Shown here: positions 1-9,578 of the stretch, piece after piece
Layout: every line of letters begins with the position of its first letter
Numbering within the stretch: position 1 is the first letter of the stretch
DNA from: Ectocarpus siliculosus
Lineage: Eukaryota > Sar > Phaeophyceae > Ectocarpales > Ectocarpaceae
Assembly (NCBI GenBank): GCA_000310025.1
Contig: FN649744.1
Span: 619,239 to 683,238 of the forward strand
Length of the DNA stretch: 64,000 bases
Direction: 5' to 3'
Notes under the pieces: model-generated
What the model was told of the DNA's origin: nothing
What the model saw: the letters and a program-made list of their open reading frames with translations, nothing else
Databases searched by the model: none
Made by a program: the position numbers and the translations under genes

Positions 1-466
1 CACGTAGTAAGAGGACTAAAGGATTACATATAACTAACTCTAAGAAGGATGATCAAGTGCCTTTTCGCAACTACTGTGCTGAAGTTCCAATTTGTTTTCG
101 GCATGTGCGTTTCACCCGATTCCGGTCGTTTTTTCCGCTACCGTACGAGAACAATGTAGCAGGCACGAACCGAGAGTCTCGCGCCACGCGGCGCGCTGTG
201 TCGGGAGCTACTGGCGTTGTCAAGTCGCTGGAAATCAAGGATTTGGCTCTCAGTGGTTCCAGTCTCGGTTCCGTTTTGTTTCTGGTTCTCGCCCAGCACA
301 TCACACACGTCACAACATACAACAACTAGCCGTGGAATGATGAACGCATGGCGCGCCCCGCGCGTAGCGCGCTCGCTGCGTGCCTTGCTGTGAGCCACGG
401 ACACGGACACTTTCTTTCATCACCAAGCAGAACTATGCTCTTCTTTCTTTCGGATCCAATTTCTTT

Positions 467-600
467 TTTTTTTTTTTAATCTTCACTTCAAATCAGCGCT
501 CACAGCACTAGTGCCGTTTACTCCAACCCGTGGTCACACAGAAGAGCTTCTCTCCAATGCATTTTTAGGAACGAAACTTCACAAATTACCTTCTGTCTAG
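467..600. repeat. Truncated SINE copy (3' part of a tRNA-derived family)
   Basis: The stretch around 483-562 matches the distal part of the SINE copies at 10.1 and 58.5 kb, sharing the blocks cagcgctcacagcac and ggtcacacagaag. The tRNA-like head is missing. A T-run precedes it at about 465-478. The rest of 1-940 holds no gene that I can recognise. Confidence 0.55.
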
Positions 601-943
601 TTTACCTTCTGCACAGCTATATGTTCGTATGTCTACCTTCTATTGTACAGCACTTACGAGATGGTACACAAGCACTTAAAGCCACATGCACGTTGTGTTG
701 TGATGGACTTCTACCGCGGCTGTAACAGCAATGCTGCTGCCGCTGCTTTATAGAGCCAGGCGGGGAAACATAGATATCTCTTCCAAAATTGGGAGAAACA
801 ACCAACAAACCCCGCTTGCTGGAACCCGAGGCCGTTTCCGGATTCATTGCTGTAATCCTACACGGCCATAGCATCATCCAGAGTTACACCCAGAACACAC
901 ACAAACAGAGTCGCTGTGATGTACAGTTTACAACAGACCGAAA

Positions 944-1669
944 GCGCCATTCCGACTTAAGATCCGCCTCCTCCAGGCGGAGGCGATGGAGGCACTGCTG
1001 TACGGCTGCATGACATGGTCACCACTCAGCGCCCACTACCAGACGCTGCGGTCGATACACCACCGACTGCTCCTTCGAGTTATCGGGAACAAGCGCAAGA
1101 AAGACACCTACCGGCAGCTTTCCTACGCCCAGACGCCGAAGAGGGTCGGATGCCAGAGCGTTGAAGCCACGATCCGACAACGACACCTACTGTTCGCGGG
1201 AGCATTGGCAAGGCAGCCGGACGGGCGACTCCCGAAACGACTGATGCTCGGCGCATTGGCGGAGGGAGAGAAGCGACGTAGGGGGGGACAGGAACAGAAC
1301 TGGCCGAAGTGTGTGCTCGACGACCTGAAGGCATTCAGGGCCGACCACGGATCTACGAAAACCGATCCATGTTGTCTCGGAATCCCGGTACCGAAAGACA
1401 CGGCACCGAAGTTAAAGTGGACGGAAGCCGCGAAGGTGGAGGGGGGAGTACCCTGGCATGCGGCGGTGCTGCAGGGAGCTGAGAGGTTCATGACCTCCTG
1501 GCACAAGAAGGAAGAAGAGGCCAGCCGACAACGAGCACTCAAACGAGACCACAAGCCAAAAACCAATGGGGCGGGAGGGGGGCAGGAGACGGACGAGACG
1601 GCGAGGGAAGAAGTAAACGAGAAGAGACGGACCGAGTGGCGTGATAGGTGCCGGATTGAAACCTTTTAG
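944..1669 (+). pseudogene. LINE reverse-transcriptase C-terminal fragment (5'-truncated)
   Basis: An open frame runs from about 944 (before the first ATG at 986) to a stop at 1669. It reads like the region after the catalytic domain of a non-LTR retrotransposon: LLYGCMTW, then LRSIHHRLLLRVIG, then KDTYRQLSYAQT, SVEATIRQRHLLFAGALAR and RLPKRLMLGAL. These blocks follow the usual order of C-terminal endonuclease-reverse transcriptase proteins (YGCETW-like, LR.I.G, S.E..I..R.L...G...R, RLPK). The polymerase motifs and endonuclease are absent, so this is a dead 3' fragment typical of 5'-truncated insertion. The tail is rich in Arg, Lys and Glu. A run of 13 C residues follows the stop at 1676-1688 and may mark the 3' end of the element. 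Confidence 0.75.
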
Positions 1670-1835
1670 CCAATCCCCCCCCCCCCAACGCTGCACCATT
1701 GCACCAACCCCCCTCTAATGATGACGTACCGTTACCATGTATCGCTGGTTGGTGGCCATGTTTGCGTGTTTGCTTGTTCGTTCGTTAGTGGTCTCTCCAC
1801 CGTGTGCTTTATTCTGTCTCTAATTTTTTGTTATT

Positions 1836-1985
1836 TTCGGCCTGGTCTCTTGTTGTCCTCGCTGTTTTTCTTTTTCGTTTTCTTTTTCGTTTTCTTTTCT
1901 CTTTTCTTCTTGTTTCCTTTTATTTTTTTCTCTGTTTCTCTTTTTTTCTTTTTGTCGCTCTTTTGTCTCTCTTTTTCTGTGTCAG
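1836..1985. repeat. Pyrimidine-rich (T/C) low-complexity tract
   Basis: About 150 bases are nearly pure T and C on the plus strand, dominated by repeats like tttttcgttttc. Long open frames here are compositional and I reject them as genes. From 1990 to about 3290 I see no gene, RNA or clear repeat. Confidence 0.7.
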
Positions 1986-3299
1986 ATGGCCTTGTCTCTG
2001 CTTGCGTTTGAAGCACCAAGATTGAGCCACGGGGGTGTACCTCTTTCTCTCTTGCCCGTGATGCTGACTCCTAGTCTCAGTTGATGCCTCGCATAGCGCG
2101 CAGAGGGAGCGGAGGACTCCAGAATATCTGTCGTTGACTTCTATTGACTTGCGGACCCCTCGGGGCCAGTTTGTTCGAGCGTACCTTTTTAGGGTAAGTT
2201 AGCCTGTGACCACGGGAACCGACCGCGTCAAGTGTTGGATCAGTACAGGTATATGAAGGTACTGGGTAGAGAGAGATCGGAACGGTTTTTAATGTGAAGA
2301 CAACAACAACAATAACAACAACAACACGTCTTTGATATCAGACTGCGACCCTTCGAACCTGGAGCTATGGTTGTTTCGCTCCATGCATACCAACGTAGAC
2401 AGAACGTGTAGGCATGCTTCGCAGTATATATGCACATCCGATCCTCGATCTTTGTAGTGGCCGCAGCGCCAACTTGGTTGTGCTAGTGCCAATAGTCGTA
2501 CAGCTCTGCATACCGTTGCCAAGTAACATCGCAATACCTGCCATGGAGTATGGGAGGTGTGCAATACGACGGGACCAGGGGTTGCAGCCTACCTACAGTG
2601 TGCTACATGTAGAGTACACAACGTTCCCGCATATATTGCGCTTTATGTTAGAATATATAAACTTGGCACTTTTGCTCTCGGAAGGAGACTACAGGTACAC
2701 ATACACACACGTCGCCCAACCATTGTAGTAGTCCAGGTTGCAAAAAATTAAGTCGTCGACATCTACACCAACCAGTGACCACACCCCTTGCCGATGATAT
2801 TGTTTACCACTTCAAACACTTCCTTTTCTTTAACTACAGTTACTGCGCGAGCTCGGCCCCCCACGAAGCACCCTTGAAGCCCTCCCTCTAAAGGCTTTGT
2901 TTTGCCCCTGCTGGGAAAATTCTTAAAACCTACCGCTATATTCGATTTTTGACCCCAGTTGTCTTGACCCTAGTTTTTTCTATTCCAGTTAGCCCGCATT
3001 CCCGCAATATGATTTTGGTTTTAGAGTTGGCCATCTCCGATTTATTCCCCAACAGCAAGTCATTTATTTTTCTTCGGTCGACATTCTTGAGTTTGCTAGA
3101 CATATTTTCGAGTGGGTTGGAAGAAGTGTAGCTGCTGCCACCGCCCGCCATTCTTGCAAGTTTGGCACAAAGTTTATGATACTCTCGCGTCTCTTCTTCG
3201 GCCTTCTCTAACGACTACTGCCTTGTTCGTTGATCTTAGGAACCCCCTTCGTGCCACACCGAAGGTACGATCCACGCAAATTTTCGCCGCCCCCCCACT

Positions 3300-3835
3300 G
3301 TCCCCCCCCCCGGTGTTATTCATCGGGGTTGGGTTTTCGTCGCTTGCCAACGGCGTTCTAAAACAAGTCGATCACTTCGTGAGCTCGGCAACCAGGTTAC
3401 GGCTTTGCTTTTTTACCTTGGTTTCTTTTTTGCGGTAACCATAATGGTGGTGGAGTAGATTATGTTGTGCGGGGTCGAGAACCCTCACTCCGTGCAAGGG
3501 AGATGATCGCACCACGTTGGGTTATATTGGTCAAGCATCGTCGAGGCAGTACACAGTGCCTACAACTGTCTCTGGAAGTGGAAGCACCAGAAAGTATACG
3601 CAGCTGTCATCCGTACGCAAGGAAGTTAGCACAAGATGCCGAACACCCTTAGCAGGATGCAGCTCACCCTTCATGCGACTCGCCAAATACCTCACGGCGC
3701 TTCGCGCTTGGTGATGTGAGAGCCTGGTCCGGTGAGAACCCGGCGTGCTCCGTCCCGGCTTTGTAGGGATGCGAGGTCAATGGTCAAACGACTACGGCAT
3801 GCACGACTATGAGTATACCCCCCCCCCCCCCCCTA
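3300..3835 (+). repeat. Interspersed repeat ending in a C-run, copy 1
   Basis: This matches, in opposite orientation, the stretch at 48268-48850. Shared blocks include gatcacttcgtgagctcggc, a T-rich patch before gcggtaacca, atgttgtgcggggt, and the distal block gagagcctggtccggtgaga. Each copy ends with gcatgcacgactatgagta followed by a homopolymeric C-run (15 C here). No coding frame is conserved between copies, so it behaves like a non-autonomous retroposon or a 3' fragment of a larger element. Confidence 0.7.
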
Positions 3836-4189
3836 CTGTAGACGTAGCGAAAACCATCCTAGAAATGCAGCCGTAAGGGTACAACTGGGGATCCCTTCCC
3901 CTTTGCTTGATCGGAAGAGACGCAAGGAAGCTTGAGTTGTGGAATCTATGAGGCCTTGGATTTTGAGCCAAAAGCAGGGGCCCAAATGGCAGTAGCATGT
4001 ACGGTAGGGAGAGGAGAGGTTGCGGAGAACAGCTTGGGAGGCAAAGTGAGCAAACAAGAAGGGGGGTAGAACAACAATACGATGTATGAAAGGAGGTCGA
4101 ATTGACTAAGTTGATTCTGGAAACGGAAGGTCAGAGAGTTTCAAGGAGAAGATGTATGTTGCTTTTGCAGAGAGAGAAAAACAGAACCT
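3836..4189. other. No gene recognised between two repeats
   Basis: Ordinary mixed-composition sequence between the C-run repeat and the LINE fragment. It may be partly the 5' portion of the LINE copy that follows, because purine-rich coding-like sequence starts by about 4106, but frames are broken. Confidence 0.4.
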
Positions 4190-4670
4190 ACCAAGCAAGA
4201 AACCAAGGATAGATGATCTAGATCTGTACGGAATGTTGGAAGAAGAAAGGAGTTCAAGGCATACCTTCATGGACAAATGGATGCAGGGACAAAGCTGAAG
4301 GTGAAATTTAGGGCTGGGGACATTAGCCTTGGAATGTGTAGACAAAGATTTAGGAAGGTAGACAAACACGAAGACAAGTTTATATGTGAATGCGGCTCCG
4401 AGTGTGAAGACCGGATTCATGTAGTTGCGGAATGTTCGTTGTACAAGAAAGAGAAGGAATTGTGCACGACTAGGCTGCTGGTGAAAGTAGAAGGAAGAAG
4501 GCACAGGGAGATGTTTGAGGCATGGGATAGCCAGGAGAAGACGGTAACTGGACTGGGGCAAGGAAGTAGGTAGAAGAGGTGGGAAGGGACATCGATAGGA
4601 TAGATAGTCTAGGATAGGAAAATCATTTTTGAGCCACCTGTGGCAAAGTAGGAAGGAACGATGGGCCATC
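4190..4670 (+). pseudogene. LINE 3' fragment with zinc-binding C terminus, copy 1
   Basis: The frame through 4220-4573 encodes KFRAGDISLG, then RQRFRKVD, a CECGSECED cluster, HVVAEC and SLY. This is the Cys/His zinc-binding tail commonly found after the reverse transcriptase of LINEs (C.CG.E.ED..H...EC). After the stop, a short 3' untranslated part carries imperfect GGATA repeats at about 4590-4618, then tttttgagccac and gaaggaacgat. The same order is found in inverted orientation at 63575-63911, so the two are copies of one family. No polymerase domain remains. Confidence 0.75.
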
Positions 4671-4764
4671 GGTGATCGATCCTGTGGAAAAAATGCTCCG
4701 TCCTCTCGAGGACGCGTGGTCAAGTGGTCGGAACGCTGCGGAACGCAAGACATAAAAGTACGCC

Positions 4765-4948
4765 CCCCCTCCGATGCAGCTCACCCTTCATGCGACTCGC
4801 CGAATACCTCACGGGGCTTCGCGCTTGGTGATGTGAGAGCCTGGTCCGGTGAGAACCCGGCGTGCTCCGTCCCGGCTTTGTAAGGATGCGAAGTTAATGG
4901 TCTAACGACTAAGGCATGCACGACTATGAGTACACCCCCCCCCCGCCC
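4765..4948 (+). repeat. Interspersed repeat ending in a C-run, copy 2 (truncated)
   Basis: Near-identical to the last 180 bases of copy 1 (3650-3835): gatgcagctcacccttcatg, then the block with gagagcctggtccggtgaga, gcatgcacgactatgagta and a C-rich end. It lies about 1.1 kb downstream in the same orientation. 4950-5340 holds no recognisable gene. Confidence 0.75.
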
Positions 4949-5349
4949 CGCCCGGTAGACCAGACTCTGCTAGGGGCTTTGATCGTATTCTCCAGAGAAA
5001 ATAATGGTACACGAACAAATGCGCATCTTCCCGTCTACCGTATGCTATGGGCGTCTGGTGGCTCGGCCTCCCCCCTCTCACCTGGGGAGGCTGTGCCTGG
5101 GAGATCAGCCAAGGGGGCTCTCTGGTCCGTACCCCGCGCCCCTAGCAGCGCACCAGGCATCGCATCACCCGTCTCACATAATTGTTGTTGTGTATTTGGG
5201 TATGGATGCTCACGGAGAGGCGCAGCGACCAGAGACGAGGCAGAAATGATCAGGTCTTGACCGGAAAAACATTGATTTCTTCCATCCACCAAACACTCTT
5301 CTTACGGTTGACGAGCCAATACGTATGTGCACGCCGGGGAAACTAGAGA

Positions 5350-5490
5350 GCTCCTATCCGTGGTCATGCAGAAGGTTTCTCCTTTCCCTAAGGCCCCCTA
5401 CCCACTCCTCCTGCGGTGTTTCCTTCGATTTTCAATACGAGAGGTGTGCAGCGCTCTCTATGAACAGAAGCGAGTTATCGATCTACGCAC
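5350..5490. repeat. SINE fragment, internal part
   Basis: Matches the body of the SINE copies at 10.1 and 58.5 kb: ggtcatgcagaaggtttctc, then ctcctgcggtgtttccttcg, aatacgagaggtgtgcagc and gaacagaagcgag. Neither the tRNA-like head nor the distal end is well preserved. 5490-6030 shows no gene. Confidence 0.55.
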
Positions 5491-6034
5491 GAAAAACTCT
5501 TTAAAAGGTGGTGTCTCTGTTGAATTTTGGTCCACTCCACATAAAAGTTGAAGCTGCATTTATTTGTGCAAAGTGGTTTATTTTTAGCGAAACGCGTTTC
5601 TTTTTATAGGTACAACCTTCTGTTTTTTGTGAGGAGCCAACCGCTGCCTTAACTAAGAACATCTTGTTTTGCTGGAGCCTCTTTGGTTATTTTCTGAGAG
5701 GATAGCACACCATCGAATTGCAGGTACAATTAATTGTAGGCATTCTGACAGCGTTTCATGGTTCCGATGGTAAGCCTAAACTGTCTGAACGAACTCCCGA
5801 CTTGTTCGTAGTGGCGCGTATTGTACTCCCATACCTTAGCAGTACGAGTAAGCCTGCGAATTCAACAGGAGTAGCATCAGTGTAGGAAGTCGCAAAGTGA
5901 TTGTTGAGCAGATAACAATGTGTGTTTGCAGAAACTGAGTCACAGTATCGTCCGGAAACTTGGGGCATGCAAGGTACGTGGTATGTATGTGCTTGCAACC
6001 AGCGCACGACGTCATCTCGTGCACGGTTCATGTA

Positions 6035-6296
6035 TGTTATGGGATTTGAATGTAGCCAGTGCCAACGGTATTGCGGAGTAATTCCCAGAAGAAAGTGCGG
6101 GAGATGTAACTCCCGATGGAAGGATAAAACGGGGACAGGACCTTTGTGGCCTTTTAGAGGGAGCATGTCCTCCCCCTCTGTGCTCAGTCTACCTTTGAGA
6201 GCAAAGCAACAGCAAGCACTGCTGTTCCAAGAGATGATAAACAAGTGAGTCTTCATCAGGGTCTTCAGGGATCGCTACGCGTGTAATCTCACAACA
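6035..6296 (+). repeat. 5' LTR
   Basis: Starts TGTTATGGGATTTGAATG and ends TCTCACAACA. Aligns along its full length with 8042-8308 with scattered substitutions and small indels. The target duplication TGTA lies directly before it. Confidence 0.85.
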
Positions 6297-6965
6297 TTTG
6301 GCGTGTCTGCAGTAAAGGATTTTACGACTTCGGTCGAACGTCTCGAGGTGGAACAAATTACTGGTCACCAGTCTGTTCGCGGTCGTGGTGGTGTTATCGC
6401 TGTTCTGTATCAGACACATTGGAGGGGTCTTCTCCGCCCTTCTTGGGAGCGTGAGATGGACCTTCAGCACTCTCGATCGCAGATTCTCTGGTATTGGACG
6501 GGTACGCCCGATCAACACCGTCAGACGAATCGCCGTTACCGTGCAATGCGTATTGGCGCAGCCGCACGCGAATTGGCACGTGCTAAGGGCGAGAGATATT
6601 TGCCTCCGGGTTACTCCTTTGTCTCCCGCTCAACCTGGGACCGTCGTTTCGCCGATACTCCTCTGCCTGTGGGTGCGTTCTTCTGGTACAAGGCTCAAGA
6701 TGGACTCTGGTGGCTGGGCAAGATTTCTGGACCGACTGAACGGGCCGACCACTACATCGTACGCTTCCTCGACGACCCCGGACCGGTCAACATCTCCGTC
6801 TCCGTTGTTCGTTACTCTACCCTCGGATCGGCCGTCTGCGGTTCGTGGTGCCTTCAAGTTCACAGCGGTAGCGCCTTCATGAAAGGACTTCTTCGCAATG
6901 TCGACATGTCGCGAAACGTGGAGGCGGAGCATTCGCCGCCAAATGATCCGGCACGCGCCGATTAG
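6297..6965 (+). pseudogene. Ty3/gypsy-like pol C-terminal remnant with chromodomain-like segment
   Basis: The frame is open straight from the end of the 5' LTR and stops at 6965; there is no convincing start codon. The segment VRGRGG, then THWRGLLRPSWEREMDL, then SQILWYW has the spacing of the chromo-like domain at the end of chromoviral integrases (WKGY..PTWEPE.DL...IL..Y). A second module with FFWYKAQDGLWWLGKI, then YIVRFLDDPGPVNIS resembles a small Tudor/SH3-like barrel. The integrase core and everything before it are missing, so the frame is a leftover of a large deletion inside the element rather than a host gene. Confidence 0.65.
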
Positions 6966-7023
6966 CAAGTGTGTGTGTCTTGGGATCTACCTGTGTGACG
7001 TGTGTGTTCTATCCCAGATGGAT

Positions 7024-7467
7024 GCGGGCTCGAGGTCGCCCCTGATCTCGTCCGGTCCTCTCATTTGCAAGTACGTGTAGGCTGTTGTTGCCTCTGGATA
7101 GCGCAGTGAGTGTTAGGCCTCGTTTTGGTATTTCGACCCCTTTTCTCCGTCATTCTGGCGATCGGTTTGTTTCCGCCTGGTACGTCGTCTTGTCTTTCGA
7201 GTCCTTTTTGCCTGTCTGCTTCTTTCGCCGTTCGCGTGGTTGAGTGCGGGCTCGAGGTCGCTCCTGATCTCGTCCGGTCTTCTCATTTGCAAGTACGTGT
7301 AGGCTGTCGTTGCCTCTGGATAGCGCAGTGAGTGTTAGGCCTGGTTGTGGTATTTCGACCCCTTTTTCTCCGTCATTCTGGCCATCGGTTTGTTTCCGCC
7401 TGGTACGTCGTCTTGTCTTTCGAGTCCTTTTTGCCTTTCTGCTTCTTTCGCCGTTCGCGTGGTTGAG
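7024..7467 (+). repeat. 222-bp tandem duplication inside the LTR element
   Basis: The unit beginning gcgggctcgaggtcg at 7024 recurs at 7246 and continues in register through ccgttcgcgtggttgag. The two units differ at only a few positions. It lies in the noncoding 3' part of the LTR element. Confidence 0.85.
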
Positions 7468-8041
7468 CTTTATTTTCGGCTCCCCGCGGCGGTTTGATTT
7501 CGTCGGACCTTATGTTGGGTCATGGCCCCCTGGTTTTCGCTGTCGAAACGATTGGTTTCTTACCTTTTTGCGTACGTCGCCCTATGGCGTCATTAGGTTT
7601 TCTTTGTGATTAGTTAGCTTATACGGGCATGCCGTGAGTATTTTCGTCGCTTTTCGTCGTTTAGGCGACACCGACTGCTTCGTGTTTTGTATCTTTTTGT
7701 CGATACGGTTGGTTTTCGCCGTTCCGACGGTGTTTTTCAAGCGTTTTCTTCCTTTCTTTGGGTTCCGACCTGTTATGGTATTTGTAGCGTTGACGTTTTC
7801 TATTGTCGTGTCTATTGTCCCCCTGTTTCATTCTTAGCCCCCGTCTTTTCCTTCTCTTTCGTTACTTTTGGTTGGGTCAAACGATGGTCTTGCGACTCAT
7901 CGTGTGAGAGGTGTGGGAGGGTAATTCTTGGTATTTTGGAGCTCCACATCCTCGATCCTTTCATTTTTTGGGATTCGACAATTATTTGTCAAGTTCCTAG
8001 GTTTCAAGTATCTGCGTATGAGCACCTCCAGGGTGGGCTAG

Positions 8042-8308
8042 TGTTATGGGATTTGAATGCGGCCAGTGCCAACGGTATTGCGGAGTAATTCCCAGAAGAA
8101 AGTGCGGGAGATGTAACTCCCGATGGAAGGACAAAACAGGGGACAGGACCTTTGTGGCCCCTTTTAGAGGGAGCATGTCCTCCCCCTCCGTGCTCAGTCT
8201 ACCTTTGAGAGCAAAGCAACAGCAAGCACTGCTGTTCCAAGAGATTAATAAACAAGTGAGTCTTCATCAGGGTCTTCAGGGATCGCTACGCGTGTAATCC
8301 CACAAACA
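8042..8308 (+). repeat. 3' LTR
   Basis: Second copy of the LTR, ending AATCCCACAAACA and followed by target duplication TGTA at 8309-8312. Confidence 0.85.
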
Positions 8309-8312
8309 TGTA

Positions 8313-9578
8313 CAACTGATAGGTGGGTTCGGGAGTATCTCAATGATTTCGTGCGTGGCAAGGACTGAAAAATAAATTCGGTCATTCACTCCTTCATTTA
8401 TTCACGCCCGAGGTTTGATGAACAAACGAGTCTCCAGTCAACAACAGCGAACAGTCTGCCCCTGAGGTAGACTGTATGCTAGCGCTCTCATTATCGCAGA
8501 CGATGTGTGCGTGTTGTCATGTCATTCTGACGAAACTCTTGACACCTTTCGTTATGGTTGGACTTCCCAGTCGAGCGGTGGCACACAGGGGAAGGAAGGC
8601 CACACATTGCCATGTTGTCCGCTTTCGTTTTCGGGTCATACACGAAAGTACAAAATGTATGCAGCCCCTAAAAAAGTCGTCACGACAACCGCGGGTGACA
8701 ATGTTTTCGGTGGAAACCGACAGCCCCGGGAGGGAACTATGGCCGCAAGGGATTTCGTAAGATAAGTGGATTGCTGTCCCTGAGGTGATTGCATCCACGT
8801 TGGTTGTTCGGAAACGCACTCTTTTAAAACACCCGCGTCGGACCTTTGCCGCGACGTCGGACTTTCGTGTCATCTCTCATTAACTGATCGAGCAGTGCGG
8901 GTTGATTGAGACCACCACGTGCGACAGTTTGTCCCATAGCGAACAACTGTGCGCAACACCTCTCGCGATCGCTAGGGCTACATCTGAATCTCTAGTGCAT
9001 GCCTATTTTAAGGCCACACAACAGTTTCCCTATTGTTTTACTTCTAGTACAACGATGGACGTGAGGCACGCAACAAATGGGGGCCAATGGAACGACGAAT
9101 AGATAAATCGGTATACGACACTGGTACACGTAGGTGGCAACAAAAGATACAACAAACGGGACGGGGAAGCAAAACAAAGAAGAGGTTTCCGTAGACCGTC
9201 GCCGGGAACAGGCAACCCTACTTCGACAAGCAAAAATCAAACGCCTTGGCTGTGTCTGAGAAAACATCCCCACGTTGAATACCACTTCTACTTTTGCAAG
9301 TGTTGAAAATAGCAACATCTGGTTGGACGGATACATACACTGCAGAAAGTCTTCGGCAGATCACAACCCGCACTTTAAATGGCCTATACATTGTAATAGT
9401 GCGGGATGCATAAAAGCGGGTTTGTCAGTGACAAGACTACCACCCACTCGCACCTACTTGTCACTGCCCGCCCTTTCTATTAATTGCGTGTCCGTCACTG
9501 CCCACGATAGAACCCTGTAGTTTCTGCTCGACGAAAGGAAGGCAACAAACCATTATCGCGAGAAAACATTCCCTGAAC
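8313..9578. other. 3' flank of the giant gene, no gene recognised
   Basis: No coding frame here has family features. On the minus strand this is downstream of the stop codon of the giant gene and must contain its 3' untranslated region. I see no clear AATAAA signal close to the stop. Confidence 0.4.

Larger units (their letters stand above)
6035..8308 (+). mobile_element. Internally deleted LTR retrotransposon with 4-bp target duplication
   Basis: Two direct repeats of about 262-267 bp (6035-6296 and 8042-8308) both begin TGTTATGGGATT and end in AATC-YCACAA(A)CA. They show the canonical TG...CA ends and short inverted termini. The element is flanked by TGTA at 6031-6034 and again at 8309-8312, a 4-bp target-site duplication. 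The internal part is only about 1.75 kb and lacks gag, protease, reverse transcriptase and RNase H. It keeps only a Ty3/gypsy-like pol C-terminal remnant and a long noncoding stretch with a 222-bp tandem duplication. The LTRs differ by only a handful of changes, so insertion was fairly recent. It could move only with proteins supplied by a complete relative. Confidence 0.85.

Noticed and set aside
1718-2025. Phe-rich open frames
   Set aside because: They arise from a T/C low-complexity tract and have no domain or splice support.
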